From positions 310,001 to 374,000 of the forward strand of contig NZ_JAFP01000001.1 in NCBI RefSeq assembly GCF_000526195.1: a DNA stretch of 64,000 bases, read 5' to 3'. A program made the position numbers and the translations under genes. The DNA is from Hippea sp. KM1. Its GTDB lineage: Bacteria > Campylobacterota_A > Desulfurellia > Desulfurellales > Hippeaceae. Positions 36,208 through 45,418 of this stretch are shown here, piece after piece. The notes below the pieces were generated by a model that made no database searches, was not told the origin of the DNA, and saw only the letters and a program-made list of their open reading frames with translations. How positions within the stretch are numbered: position 1 is the first letter of the stretch; each line of letters begins with the position of its first letter.

Positions 36208-36946
36208 TACCAACGAACCTATAATAATAGCCGAGCATCTGCATAAGACATTCCCAAACGGCGTTAAGGCCTTAAGGGATGTATCTCTAAGCGTTAACAG
36301 AGGAGAAGTGGTTGTCATAATAGGTGCATCTGGCAGCGGGAAAACGACATTCTTAAGAACGATAAACCAGCTTGAAACGGTGGATGAGGGCAGGATCATC
36401 GTTGAGGGTGTGGAGATAACGGATCCCAAAACAAACCTCACCAAGATTAGAGCCGATGTCGGCATGGTGTTTCAGCATTTCAATGTTTTTCCCCATCTAA
36501 CGGTGCTTGAGAATGTTATGATAGGCCAGATTCTGGTTAGAAAAAGAAATAAAGAAGAGGCAAGGCAGATTGCGCTTGAGTTTCTATCGAAGGTGGGTAT
36601 AGCCGATAAGAAGGATGACTATCCAACCAACCTGAGCGGTGGCCAGCAGCAGAGGGTGGCAATAGCAAGGGCATTGGCCATGCATCCCAAGATCATGCTG
36701 TTTGATGAGGCAACAAGCGCCCTGGATCCTGAGATGGTTGGAGGGATTTTAGACATAATGAAGCAGCTTGCAAAGGCGGGCATGACGATGGTTGTTGTGA
36801 CCCATGAGATGGGCTTTGCCAGGGAAGCGGCCGACAGGATAGTTTACATGGACTCAGGCAAGATCATAGAGATCGGAACGCCTGATGAGATATTCAACAA
36901 TCCAAAGAGCGACAGATTAAAGCAGTTCTTAAGTCAGATCCTATGA
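36200..36946 (+). CDS. Amino-acid ABC transporter ATP-binding protein (GlnQ-like)
   Basis: Walker [12 protein letters not shown]-loop [11 protein letters not shown], signature [15 protein letters not shown], Walker [15 protein letters not shown] and the switch histidine in VVTHEMGFA are all present. Length 248. The QHFNVFPH form is characteristic of polar amino-acid importers. 4-bp overlap with the next gene. Confidence 0.95.
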   Translation: MSDTNEPIIIAEHLHKTFPNGVKALRDVSLSVNRGEVVVIIGASGSGKTTFLRTINQLETVDEGRIIVEGVEITDPKTNLTKIRADVGMVFQHFNVFPHLTVLENVMIGQILVRKRNKEEARQIALEFLSKVGIADKKDDYPTNLSGGQQQRVAIARALAMHPKIMLFDEATSALDPEMVGGILDIMKQLAKAGMTMVVVTHEMGFAREAADRIVYMDSGKIIEIGTPDEIFNNPKSDRLKQFLSQIL

Positions 36947-37971
36947 AGAGGATAAAGATCCCCATCGAAGAGGCCGTAGGCCAACCCATACCGCACGATT
37001 TTACCAAGATAGCCCCTGATGAGGGCTTTAAGGGGGTCTTGTTCAAAAGGGGGCATATCATAAGGCAAGAGGACATACCCCTTCTAAAGAGCATAGGCAA
37101 GAACTATATATACAAGCTTGTGCTCGATGAGGATGAGGTTCATGAGGATGATTTTGCCAAAGAGATGGCCAAGAGGATAGCCGGTGATAACATTGTGTAT
37201 GATGATGAGCCCTCTGAGGGCAAGATCGTCTTCAGGGCGGCTATAGATGGACTGCTCAAGATAGATAAAAAGCGTATAATAAAGCTCAATTTGATGTCGG
37301 AGACATCTTTTCCCACCATCCATGGGGATTTTCCTGTTAAAGAGAATCAGAGCGTTGCGGCCTTCAGGATTATACCCCTTATTGTTAAAAGAAGGGTGCT
37401 TGATAGGGCCTTAAGGATAGTGGATAGGCCTCTTATTGAGGTTGTCGAATACAAGATAAGAAGGGCATCCTTAATAATAACAGGCACAGAGGTGTATGAG
37501 GGCAGGGTTAGAGATCTGTTTAGGCCAAAGATGGAGCGGAGGCTTAAGGAGTTTGGCGTAAGTGTTATAGATAGCAGGATAGTCATGGACGATATAAATC
37601 AGATAAAATCCACCTTTCTGGATTTTGCAAAAAACGGTTCTGAGATGATCCTTGTAAGCGGCGGCTCCAGTGTGGATCCGGATGATTTAACAAAGAAAGC
37701 CTTAAAGAGGGCAGGCGTTAAATTTATCAGAGAGGGCAACCCCATTCAGCCTGCCAACAACCTAACGATTGGGTATTTTGATGATATAACCGTTTGTGTG
37801 GTGCCTGCCGGGGCTTTGTTCTATAAGGCCAGTGCATTCGATATATTCTTGCCCAGACTATTGGCAAGGGATAAGATTACAAAAAGGGATATTGCAGAGT
37901 ATGCCATAGGCGGTTTGTGCCATTTTTGCAAGGTATGCGTCTATCCTGTCTGTCCGTTTGGTAAGAAGTGA
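36943..37971 (+). CDS. Molybdopterin-binding (MoCF_biosynth) protein with C-terminal cysteine cluster
   Basis: A 342-residue relative of MoeA/MogA. Residues about 170-310 form the MoCF domain, with [15 protein letters not shown] and [12 protein letters not shown]. The N-terminal part resembles a MoeA-like region ([16 protein letters not shown]). The C-terminus ends in [17 protein letters not shown], four cysteines in a short tail that could hold a metal or iron-sulfur centre. It sits between the ABC ATPase and moeA with 1-4 bp overlaps, so it is co-transcribed with both. Precise role unknown. Confidence 0.85.
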   Translation: MKRIKIPIEEAVGQPIPHDFTKIAPDEGFKGVLFKRGHIIRQEDIPLLKSIGKNYIYKLVLDEDEVHEDDFAKEMAKRIAGDNIVYDDEPSEGKIVFRAAIDGLLKIDKKRIIKLNLMSETSFPTIHGDFPVKENQSVAAFRIIPLIVKRRVLDRALRIVDRPLIEVVEYKIRRASLIITGTEVYEGRVRDLFRPKMERRLKEFGVSVIDSRIVMDDINQIKSTFLDFAKNGSEMILVSGGSSVDPDDLTKKALKRAGVKFIREGNPIQPANNLTIGYFDDITVCVVPAGALFYKASAFDIFLPRLLARDKITKRDIAEYAIGGLCHFCKVCVYPVCPFGKK

Positions 37972-39146
37972 TGATCAGGGTAAATGAGGCAATTGAGATA
38001 ATCAAAGACAACACCCGTCCTGTTGATGGATGGGAAGAGGTGTTTTTGGATGGCGCTCTGGATAGGGTTTCTTATGAGGATGTCTTTTCTCAAATAGATG
38101 TCCCGTCCTTTAGCCGTTCTGCTATGGATGGCTATGCCGTGGTTTTTTCATCAAAAAACGATAAGCGCTTTAGAATAGTGGATGACGAGGGGTTGCTAAA
38201 GGAAGGCTGCTGCATAAGGATCAATACAGGCTTTCCTATTCCCGAGCAGGCTGATGCTATAGCCGAGGTGGAGATTGTAAAAAAGGACGGAGGGTTTATA
38301 GAGCTTACGAGGGATATAGAGAGGCAGAGGAACTTCACCTTTAGCGGTGTTGAGCTTAAAAGGGGCGATGTCGTCGTTGCAAGGGGTGAAAGGATAAGTG
38401 TAAGAAAGTGGGGGCTTTTGGCATATAGCGGTGTGTATAGGCTAAAGGTTAGAAGAAGGCCCAATGTGGGTATTATAACAACAGGTGATGAGGTTGTCTT
38501 TGCAGGCGATAGGCTCAAAAGGGGCGGGGTTTATAACGCCAATTATTACATTTTGTATGGGCTTACAAGGAAGTGGTTATGCAATCCGATTTACTTTGGT
38601 CATGTAAAGGATGACCCTGAAAAGCTAAGGGAAGCAATAGCCTATGCCATCAATAGATGCGATGCCGTTTTGACCACGGGTGGTGTTAGCAAGGGCAGCA
38701 GGGATTTTATAAAATCCATCCTTAAGGATATGGATGCCAAGGTGTTTTTTGATAAGACAACGATAAAACCGGGTAAACCCGCCGTTTTTGCGACCGTTGG
38801 AGATAAACCGTTTTTTGGCCTGCCGGGCTGGCCTGCTGCGTTGTACACGACGGCCTATGTTTATTTAAAACCCATGCTGTTTAGGCTTGCAGGACTTGAT
38901 AGTGTCGGTGTGGGTTATCCCTATTGCGTAATGGATGAGCCTACACACTCAAGGGCTGGCAAGTGTTATTTTAATAGGGTTAGATTGAGTGTGGTTGATG
39001 GTGAATACCACGGTGTCTCTGCAGGCTCTCAGAAAACAGACAACTTCTATTCCATTGCCGTTGCGGATGGGCTGGTCAGGATAGATGAGGAGGAAGAAGA
39101 CAAGGAAGAGGGAGTAAGACTCCCCTTGATTGTCTTTGACGATTAG
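37971..39146 (+). CDS. moeA: Molybdopterin molybdenumtransferase
   Basis: Inserts molybdate (or tungstate) into adenylylated molybdopterin. MoeA marks: VPSFSRSAMDGYAV near residues 40-55, TGFPIPEQADAI, GIITTGDEVV, TTGGVSKGSRDFIK, and KPGKPAVFATVGDKPFFGLPG. Length about 391. ATG 37971 overlaps the previous stop by one base; GTG 37968 is equally possible. Last gene of the transporter operon, it converges with 39153-39500. Confidence 0.93.
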   Translation: MIRVNEAIEIIKDNTRPVDGWEEVFLDGALDRVSYEDVFSQIDVPSFSRSAMDGYAVVFSSKNDKRFRIVDDEGLLKEGCCIRINTGFPIPEQADAIAEVEIVKKDGGFIELTRDIERQRNFTFSGVELKRGDVVVARGERISVRKWGLLAYSGVYRLKVRRRPNVGIITTGDEVVFAGDRLKRGGVYNANYYILYGLTRKWLCNPIYFGHVKDDPEKLREAIAYAINRCDAVLTTGGVSKGSRDFIKSILKDMDAKVFFDKTTIKPGKPAVFATVGDKPFFGLPGWPAALYTTAYVYLKPMLFRLAGLDSVGVGYPYCVMDEPTHSRAGKCYFNRVRLSVVDGEYHGVSAGSQKTDNFYSIAVADGLVRIDEEEEDKEEGVRLPLIVFDD

Positions 39147-39152
39147 AAGGGC

Positions 39153-39500
39153 TTATTTTTTGAATAGGCTCTCCACATCGATCACTTTGTCTTCCTTCTT
39201 TGAGGATGAGAACACATCGTTCTGCGGCATGCTTGAGCTAATCTTGATATTGCTTTTTGCCTCGTAATACTTATTCTCCAAATCCTCAGGAACCTTTGAG
39301 TATTCATATACAACCTTGTCCATGCTGATAAATCCGCTTATCTTCTCCTCAAAAGGAAAACCGTAAGGCACTATGGCTATCTGGATGCCGGCTGAGCCGG
39401 GTATGACCTGAATCAGGGCCACATCCTCCAGGCCGTTTCTTTCCTGATTGTATGTGCCTATCACCGTCTCGCCCGTTGTGAGCTTCACAAACTTAACCAT
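39153..39500 (-). CDS. Sm-like (LSm fold) small protein, putative
   Basis: A 115-residue protein that I do not recognise by name. The first 70 residues, starting MVKFVKLTTGETVIGTYN and going on to IAIVPYGFPFEEKISGFISM and VVYEYSKVPEDLENKYYEA, follow the strand pattern of the Sm-like proteins known from phages and cyanobacteria: a lysine-leucine strand, TGE turn, and a conserved acidic-Pro segment before the last helix. The tail is low-complexity with serines and lysines. It ends the ffh-rplS-yraN run, one base from yraN. Confidence 0.6.
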   Translation of the reverse strand: MVKFVKLTTGETVIGTYNQERNGLEDVALIQVIPGSAGIQIAIVPYGFPFEEKISGFISMDKVVYEYSKVPEDLENKYYEAKSNIKISSSMPQNDVFSSSKKEDKVIDVESLFKK

Positions 39501-39501
39501 T

Positions 39502-39861
39502 TCATTCCTCCATGAATGCGTTTTTAATCCATTCTATCTTGTTTTCGCTTATGCCTATAGCGTCGAATCTAACATCCATATCCGAGATGTTGCGTTTTTG
39601 CATAAAGAACCTGGCGCATTTTATTATTTTGGCTCTTTTTGAAGGGGTTATATACTCCAACGGCTCGCTGCCATCGAATCTTGACTTCACCTCAACAAAA
39701 ACCAATAAATCACCCTTATGCGCTATTATGTCTATTTCACCGTCTCTGCAATGAAAGTTCTTCTCTATGATGGTGTATCCGTTGTTTTTTAGAAGGCGGG
39801 CAGCCTTGTTTTCTGCCCACCGTCCTGTTTTATTAGAATCCCTTTTTCTTAATCTTAGCAG
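39502..39861 (-). CDS. yraN: UPF0102/YraN-family endonuclease-like protein with non-standard start
   Basis: Predicted PD-(D/E)xK nuclease-fold protein. The frame holds [17 protein letters not shown], then [14 protein letters not shown] and [11 protein letters not shown], which carry the catalytic Asp and ExK. No ATG, GTG or TTG precedes the GEID motif; the first in-frame TTG (39705) would remove half of the active site. CTG at 39861, five bases after AGAGG, gives a normal 119-residue protein, and an in-frame stop lies a few codons upstream. The 5' end then overlaps rplS by 29 bp. Confidence 0.82.
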   Translation of the reverse strand: MLRLRKRDSNKTGRWAENKAARLLKNNGYTIIEKNFHCRDGEIDIIAHKGDLLVFVEVKSRFDGSEPLEYITPSKRAKIIKCARFFMQKRNISDMDVRFDAIGISENKIEWIKNAFMEE

Positions 39862-40189
39862 CTTTACCTCTTCTATCCCTTAGGTAATAGAGTCTTGCCC
39901 TTCTTACCTTACCCCTCTGGATGACCTCTATCTTTTCTACAGCCGGACTTAGGTATGGAAAGATCTTTTCAACACCTATACCGTTTGACTCCTTCCTGAC
40001 GGTAAATGTGCCATCAAGGCCCCTTCCGCCTCTTCTTCTAATTACGATACCTGCAAATACCTGAATCCTCTCCTTGTTGCCCTCTTTTACCCTTGTATAG
40101 ACCTTTACTGTATCGCCCGGCCAGATCTCGGGTATCTCTTTGTTTAGAGATTGAACCATCTCATCCTTGAATGCCTTTAACTTATCCAT
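39833..40189 (-). CDS. rplS: Ribosomal protein L19
   Basis: 50S subunit protein. [41 protein letters not shown] and [19 protein letters not shown] are the standard blocks. ATG 40189 has GGGAG six bases upstream; TTG 40195 directly abuts that site and is unlikely. Overlaps trmD by 8 bp. Confidence 0.97.
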   Translation of the reverse strand: MDKLKAFKDEMVQSLNKEIPEIWPGDTVKVYTRVKEGNKERIQVFAGIVIRRRGGRGLDGTFTVRKESNGIGVEKIFPYLSPAVEKIEVIQRGKVRRARLYYLRDRRGKAAKIKKKGF

Positions 40190-40853
40190 CTTCAACTCCC
40201 ATCCACTTTATTGTTTTTTCTTTGGCCTTTTTTTCTCTCCACTCTTTTATCTTTTTGTGGTTGCCCGAAAGCAACACATCCGGCACAGCCATGCCCCTGA
40301 AAACCCTGGGTCTTGTGTATTGCGGGTATTCTATCAAGCCGTTTTCAAAACTCTCTTCCTTTAGGGATTCCTCATTACCCAAAACACCTGGAATCAGCCT
40401 TACGGTGGCATCCACTATGGCCATAGCCGCTATCTCCCCGCCGCTTAGCACAAACCTGCCTATGGATATCTCCTCATCGGCTAAATACCTGACCCGTTCA
40501 TCAAAGCCCTCGTATCTGCCGCATATGATAGCGACAGAGGCCCTTTTTGACATCTCTTTGGCCTTTTTTTGGTCAAAGATGTATCCCCCAGGGCTTAAAA
40601 GCACAACATGAACATCGGGCCTTTTCTCTTTGATGTAATCTACCGCCCTGTAAATGGGTTCTGGTTTCATTACCATGCCTGCGCCACCGCCGTATGGATA
40701 GTCATCTGTGGTTCTGTGTTTATCGGTGGCAAAATCCCTGATGTTTACAAGCTCTATCTTCACAAGGCCTTTTTCCTGGGCTCTCTTTATGATTGTTTCG
40801 TTAAATACGCTCTCAAACATGTTAGGAAAGATGCTTAATATAAAAAACTCCAT
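40182..40853 (-). CDS. trmD: tRNA (guanine-N1)-methyltransferase
   Basis: Methylates G37 of tRNAs to keep the reading frame. SPOUT-knot motifs [48 protein letters not shown] and [14 protein letters not shown] are present. Length 223. It follows khpA by 2 bp; the usual rimM gene between rpsP/khpA and trmD is absent. Confidence 0.97.
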   Translation of the reverse strand: MEFFILSIFPNMFESVFNETIIKRAQEKGLVKIELVNIRDFATDKHRTTDDYPYGGGAGMVMKPEPIYRAVDYIKEKRPDVHVVLLSPGGYIFDQKKAKEMSKRASVAIICGRYEGFDERVRYLADEEISIGRFVLSGGEIAAMAIVDATVRLIPGVLGNEESLKEESFENGLIEYPQYTRPRVFRGMAVPDVLLSGNHKKIKEWREKKAKEKTIKWMGVEDG

Positions 40854-40855
40854 TA

Positions 40856-41086
40856 CTACTCAATGATTTCCAGCACTGCCTTTTTGCCTGCTTTCTTGCT
40901 TGCCGCATTAAGAATGGTTCTAATTGCCTTGATGGTTTTGCCCTCTTTGCCTATGATCTTGCCTAAATCGTCTCTATCCACAGACAATTCTATGACGGTT
41001 GTTTTCTCACCGCCAATCTCTTTGATCTTAACGGCTTCCTGATTATCTACAAGGCTATTGACTATGCAGCTTATTAGCTCCTTCAT
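40856..41086 (-). CDS. khpA: KH-domain RNA-binding protein
   Basis: A 76-residue KH protein with the GxxG loop in [17 protein letters not shown]. KhpA is commonly encoded between rpsP and rimM/trmD and acts as an RNA chaperone with KhpB in Gram-positives. Six bases separate it from rpsP. Confidence 0.94.
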   Translation of the reverse strand: MKELISCIVNSLVDNQEAVKIKEIGGEKTTVIELSVDRDDLGKIIGKEGKTIKAIRTILNAASKKAGKKAVLEIIE

Positions 41087-41092
41087 AGCCTA

Positions 41093-41326
41093 TTACCCCA
41101 CCTTTTTTACGAGGTTTTTTACGGTTTCGGATACCTTAGCCCCCTTCTCGATCCAGCCGTTGTATTTGTCCATATCCACCTTTATTGTTGGTGGCTCTGT
41201 CTTTGGGTCATAGTATCCTATCGTTTCTATAACCGCACCGTCTCTCTTTTTCCTTGAATCAACAGCAACGATCCTGTAAAAGGGTTTCTTCTTCATTCCG
41301 CCTCTTCTGAGTCTTATTACTACCAC
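41093..41326 (-). CDS. rpsP: Ribosomal protein S16
   Basis: 30S subunit protein of 77 residues with VVIRLRRGGMKKKPFYRIV and ETIGYYDPKTEPP. Ten bases after ffh; same operon. Confidence 0.97.
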   Translation of the reverse strand: MVVIRLRRGGMKKKPFYRIVAVDSRKKRDGAVIETIGYYDPKTEPPTIKVDMDKYNGWIEKGAKVSETVKNLVKKVG

Positions 41327-41336
41327 CTTTGCCTCC

Positions 41337-42662
41337 TTACATCTTTATTCCTAATCTTTTCATGAGATTGAACGCCTTTGATTTATTCATGCCCTTCATC
41401 ATCTTATTCATCTCTATAAACTGCTTGATAAGCCTGTTTACATCGCTTACCCTGGTTCCGCTGCCCTTGGCTATCCTTCTTTTTCTGCTTGCGTTTAGGA
41501 TTTTATAGTTCTGTCTTTCCTGCTTTGTCATCGATAGAATTATCGCCTCGATGTGTTTTATCTCCTTGTTGAACGCCTCTTCATCGTCTATCTTTATCTT
41601 GTTCATGCCCGGTATCATCTGTATTATCTTGGCTATAGAGCCCATTTTCTGTATCTTTTTGAGTTGATTGAGGAAATCGTCGAGTGTAAATTGCTGTTTC
41701 TTTAGCTTTCTTGCAAGTTCCTTGGCCTCTTCTTCGCTCTCTGTCTGCCTTACCTTCTCAATGAGCGTAAGGACATCGCCCATTCCCAAGATCCTTGAGG
41801 CCACCCTATCCGGATAGAAGGGCTCAAAGTCGCTGATCTTCTCTCCGACGCCTGCAAACTTTATCGGCTTTCCGACAACCTTCATAATGGAAAGGGCTGC
41901 ACCACCCCTTGCATCACCGTCAAGCTTGGTAAATATTGCACCGGTGATTCCCACCCTTTCATCAAACACCTTTGCCACATTTACCGCTTCCTGTCCTATC
42001 ATGGCGTCGGCGACAAAGAGTATCTCATCCGGGCTGATTCTCTCCTTTATCCTTTCAAGCTCCTCCATCAATTCATCGTCTATGTGGAGCCTTCCTGCAG
42101 TATCTATTATGATAACATTCTTGCCGTTCTGTTTGGCAAAGCCTAAGGCCTCTTGTGCTATATCCTCCGGTTTTGCATTCTCCTTGAAGAATACATCGAT
42201 GTTTATCTGTTTGCCTAAAACCTCAAGCTGCTTTACGGCCGCTGGTCTGTATATGTCGCATGCAACCAAAAGGGGCTGTCTGCCTTTGGAGCGTAAGAAC
42301 TTGGCAAGCTTTGCAGCCGTTGTTGTCTTACCACTGCCCTGAAGTCCAACGAGCATTATAATGAAGGGTGTTTTGGTTATGGTTAGGGGTTGCGCCTGAC
42401 CGCCTAAAATCTCGGTTAGCTTTTTATGGACCTCTTCAACGATTATTTGACCGGGTGTTAGGCTCTTTTCTAACTCTTTCCCTTTTAGCTCTTCCTTGAG
42501 TTCTTTTATGAAATCCTTTACAACCTTATAGTTTACATCCGCCTCTAATAGGGCAAACTTTATCTCCCTAAGGGCGCTGTCCAGATCCTTTTCAGTGATA
42601 ACGCCTTTTGACTTTATGACCTTAAAAATATCGTTAAGCTTCTCGGTCAAATCCGAAAACAT
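41337..42662 (-). CDS. ffh: Signal recognition particle protein Ffh
   Basis: GTPase that targets nascent membrane proteins. N domain, then G domain with GLQGSGKTTTAAKLA, DTAGRLHID, TKLDGDARGGAAL and the GVGEKISDFEPF closing loop, then a methionine-rich M domain (from about 300) that binds 4.5S RNA. Start ATG 42662 with GGGGGTG upstream. It leads the operon ffh-rpsP-khpA-trmD-rplS-yraN. Confidence 0.97.
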   Translation of the reverse strand: MFSDLTEKLNDIFKVIKSKGVITEKDLDSALREIKFALLEADVNYKVVKDFIKELKEELKGKELEKSLTPGQIIVEEVHKKLTEILGGQAQPLTITKTPFIIMLVGLQGSGKTTTAAKLAKFLRSKGRQPLLVACDIYRPAAVKQLEVLGKQINIDVFFKENAKPEDIAQEALGFAKQNGKNVIIIDTAGRLHIDDELMEELERIKERISPDEILFVADAMIGQEAVNVAKVFDERVGITGAIFTKLDGDARGGAALSIMKVVGKPIKFAGVGEKISDFEPFYPDRVASRILGMGDVLTLIEKVRQTESEEEAKELARKLKKQQFTLDDFLNQLKKIQKMGSIAKIIQMIPGMNKIKIDDEEAFNKEIKHIEAIILSMTKQERQNYKILNASRKRRIAKGSGTRVSDVNRLIKQFIEMNKMMKGMNKSKAFNLMKRLGIKM

Positions 42663-42686
42663 CAAAACACCCCCAAGTAACGCACA

Positions 42687-42715
42687 ATCCTATTAAAAAT
42701 AGGGATAATTGTCAA
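42687..42715 (-). promoter_or_regulatory. Promoter of the ffh operon
   Basis: TTGACA (42710-42715), 17-bp spacer, TAGGAT (42687-42692) on the minus strand, 25 bp before the start codon. The -35 is a perfect match. Confidence 0.75.
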
Positions 42716-42726
42716 TATTTTTACCC

Positions 42727-43128
42727 TTAGGGTATATACTTTTCCTTTGAATATGCAACACCCTGCACGGTTGCTATGAGATTATCCTCTTCGTCTTTCA
42801 CCTCTATTTGATAGACAGATGTTTTTCTATTCTTTGATATCCTTTTAGCATAGGCTCTTAATGTGCCTTTCGATGCGGGCTTTACAAATGTGATATTTGC
42901 CGTCAGACTAAGGTTTAGTATGCCTTCTGAATTTGATGCTGCACCAAAGGCCAGATCTGCAAGTGAAAATATGGCTCCGCCCTGAACCACACCTGCGGCG
43001 TTTAGGTGTTTCTCGTCTATCTCCATTTGAGATACAGCATAACCTTCCCTTACCTCTATCAATCTCATGCCGTTGTGAATAGCAAACCTATCGTTGGAGT
43101 TTATCAACTCTTTTACCCTGTTATGCAT
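42727..43128 (-). CDS. PaaI-type hotdog thioesterase
   Basis: A 133-residue hotdog-fold protein with NAAGVVQGGAIFSLADLAFG, the helix and loop carrying the catalytic region of PaaI/4HBT enzymes. It probably hydrolyses acyl- or aryl-CoA. It lies 3 bp after the PP2C gene and may be the last gene of that operon; the LuxC/LuxE-type cluster with CoA-dependent enzymes is only 6 kb away. Confidence 0.85.
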   Translation of the reverse strand: MHNRVKELINSNDRFAIHNGMRLIEVREGYAVSQMEIDEKHLNAAGVVQGGAIFSLADLAFGAASNSEGILNLSLTANITFVKPASKGTLRAYAKRISKNRKTSVYQIEVKDEEDNLIATVQGVAYSKEKYIP

Positions 43129-43131
43129 TTG

Positions 43132-45036
43132 CTAAATATTGCCAGATTTTGCTTTTGATTTCAAGGTGTTGTTTCTATGCAGAACCAAAACAGTGGCATC
43201 ATCGTAAAGCTCTTTTTTGTTTACAAAGGACAATAGCTCTTTTTTGATGACTTCTGAAATGTTTGGTTTTGAGTCTAAGTTTTCTAAAATGAGCCTGTTT
43301 AGCCTGTCGTATCCGAACTGTTCATCCTTATCGTTTGTTGCATCCAAAACGCCATCGCTAAAGATAATTAATGTATCAAAGCTGTCAAGCCTTATCCTTC
43401 TAATTTTAAAGTCAAAATTCTCAAACACGCCAACAGGCAGGTTTTTATCCAAAAGCGGCGTGAATAAGGCATCCCCTTTTATTGCAACAGGCGGCTCATG
43501 GCCCGCATTGCAAAACTCAAGCTCCCCGTTTTGCCCATCTATCAGCCCAATAAACATCGTTGCAAAGTGATTCTGTTTTGTGATGGCGGCAAGGTAGTTG
43601 TTTAAAAAGTTAACCATGTTTTTTATTGAATCCGACTGCTTACTTAAAACATTTATGATGCTCTTTATCATGGCCACATACAAAACAGCCGGAATGCTTT
43701 TTCCCGAAACATCCCCAAGATAGAAGAGGATTTTTCCATCGTTAAGTCTATTTGCACCGTAAAAATCACCGCCCACCTGCCTTGCCCACATGCTAAAGCC
43801 CTCAACCTTAAACCCGCCAAGCTCTATATTTAGTTCATTTGGCACAAAAGCACTCTGGATCTTTTTTGCAAGCTCCAACTCGTTTTCTATCCTTGCCTTA
43901 TCCTTGACCTCTTCGATGTATTTTTTTAGCGATTTCTGCATAACATCCAAGGCCTCTGCTATGGTTTGGGATTCATCGTTAAAGCTTGATGGTATCTCGA
44001 CATCGAAGTTGCCCTTTGCGATTTTGAGCGAGATTTCCTTAATTTTTGATATGTCGCGGGTTATGTTTTTGGATATTAGCAAAATGATTAAAACAACAAA
44101 AGACAGGCCGCCTGCGATGATTAGAAGCGAATAGAGCTTGTATCTTTTGATTTGCAAGAATAGCTCGCTTTTTGGAAAGATCACGCCAAGAATCCAATCC
44201 GTTCCCCTGATTGGCAGACCAAGCAGAAGAAAATGGTTGTTTGCGCTCGATATCTCTAAGTATTTTTTCTCATTATTCAGTATATCCTGCGCAAGGCTTT
44301 TTAGTCTCTGTTTGTCGTATAGCTTTATTATCTGAGAAACGCTGTTTCTCGTTTCTTTATTGACATTTGTTAATAGATCGCCGTTTTTTGTAAAAAGAAA
44401 CGCCCCGCCCGTTTTGAGCACCCTTATTTTGCCAACAATCCTTGATAAGAATCCTATGCTTATATCGGCCGTTGCTATGCCGATGATTTTGCCTGAGCCG
44501 TCTTTAATTAGGGCGCTGTATGTGCTCATCCAGACTCCGCCGCCGCCCTTGTCAAAGTATGGTTCGCTCCACATGTTTCTTTTTAACTCGATAGGCTTTT
44601 TAAACCAGTCGCTTTCTGTGTATCTGTATGATGGCGGTATGAGCTGTTTTTCTAAAATCCTGCCGTCTTTTGCATAGTAATACTGACAATAATACCTCTT
44701 GCCCTTGAAGTATCCCGGGATAAATGCCAAAGCCATGCCATAGATGAATTTGCTCCTTTTTACATCCTCTATCATTAGCCTTTTTACCTCATCGATCGAG
44801 ATAATCCCTTCAGAGACGAGATTTGCTATCTCTTTAGGCCTTGACGAGGTGTTAAAAGTGATTTTCTCGATGTCCCTTGCAGCCTTGTATGCGAGCATGT
44901 TTGCCTTTAGCAAGGAATTGTTATAAAGCGTATCTCTCATGTTAATCTCGCCTATGTAAACAAGAATTGCAAAGATGGGCAGAAGCGTAATGGTTAGATA
45001 AAATATGAGCTTTGCTCTAATGGTTTGAAATCTCAA
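43132..45036 (-). CDS. Membrane sensor PP2C-type (SpoIIE/RsbU) phosphatase
   Basis: A 634-residue partner-switch phosphatase. Transmembrane helix at about 12-30, periplasmic dCache-type sensor domain (about 35-295; contains SDWFKKPIELKRNMWSEPY and IGIATADISIGFL), second helix about 300-325, HAMP (ISLKIAKGNFDVEIP), then a SpoIIE domain with QVGGDFYGANRL, YLGDVSGKSIPAVL, FCNAGHEPP, and LIIFSDGVLDATN. It should dephosphorylate the STAS protein encoded at 45411. It overlaps the kinase gene by 20 bp. Confidence 0.92.
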   Translation of the reverse strand: MRFQTIRAKLIFYLTITLLPIFAILVYIGEINMRDTLYNNSLLKANMLAYKAARDIEKITFNTSSRPKEIANLVSEGIISIDEVKRLMIEDVKRSKFIYGMALAFIPGYFKGKRYYCQYYYAKDGRILEKQLIPPSYRYTESDWFKKPIELKRNMWSEPYFDKGGGGVWMSTYSALIKDGSGKIIGIATADISIGFLSRIVGKIRVLKTGGAFLFTKNGDLLTNVNKETRNSVSQIIKLYDKQRLKSLAQDILNNEKKYLEISSANNHFLLLGLPIRGTDWILGVIFPKSELFLQIKRYKLYSLLIIAGGLSFVVLIILLISKNITRDISKIKEISLKIAKGNFDVEIPSSFNDESQTIAEALDVMQKSLKKYIEEVKDKARIENELELAKKIQSAFVPNELNIELGGFKVEGFSMWARQVGGDFYGANRLNDGKILFYLGDVSGKSIPAVLYVAMIKSIINVLSKQSDSIKNMVNFLNNYLAAITKQNHFATMFIGLIDGQNGELEFCNAGHEPPVAIKGDALFTPLLDKNLPVGVFENFDFKIRRIRLDSFDTLIIFSDGVLDATNDKDEQFGYDRLNRLILENLDSKPNISEVIKKELLSFVNKKELYDDATVLVLHRNNTLKSKAKSGNI

Positions 45037-45418
45037 TCTCTATCCTATTGAAGCCGTTTTCCCTTTTGTATGAGAAGCTTTTTGCCATATTTGTGACCAA
45101 AAAGAGGCCAAAGCCCCCTTCCTTTGTATTCTCTTTTAGCGGCTCGTTGATTCTATCGTCTTTATACTTCGTTGGATCAAATTCATCACCGTCGTATAAA
45201 AACGAAAGCCGAACGCTGTTTGGGCTTGTTTTTATACCAACCTCAACAAATGTGGTGTCTAACTTTACTGCATGCCTGAACATGTTTGTCATGATTTCCT
45301 CGTATATGAGCCTGACTTTGAAGAGTAAGTCGTTGTCTGGTATATGCTTTTTGCAGAAGGTATCGATACCTTTCATGGCGTTTTCAAGCGTATCGCTATT
45401 TAGGTCAATCCTAAACAT
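45017..45418 (-). CDS. RsbW-like anti-sigma/serine kinase ATPase domain protein
   Basis: A 133-residue GHKL ATPase of the HATPase_c_2 type. The N box LIYEEIMTNMFRHA and the G2 loop GGFGLFLVTNMAKSF are intact. In partner switching such proteins bind and phosphorylate a STAS protein and hold a target such as a sigma factor. No sigma factor gene is adjacent. 8-bp overlap with the STAS gene and 20-bp with the phosphatase. Confidence 0.9.
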   Translation of the reverse strand: MFRIDLNSDTLENAMKGIDTFCKKHIPDNDLLFKVRLIYEEIMTNMFRHAVKLDTTFVEVGIKTSPNSVRLSFLYDGDEFDPTKYKDDRINEPLKENTKEGGFGLFLVTNMAKSFSYKRENGFNRIEIEISNH

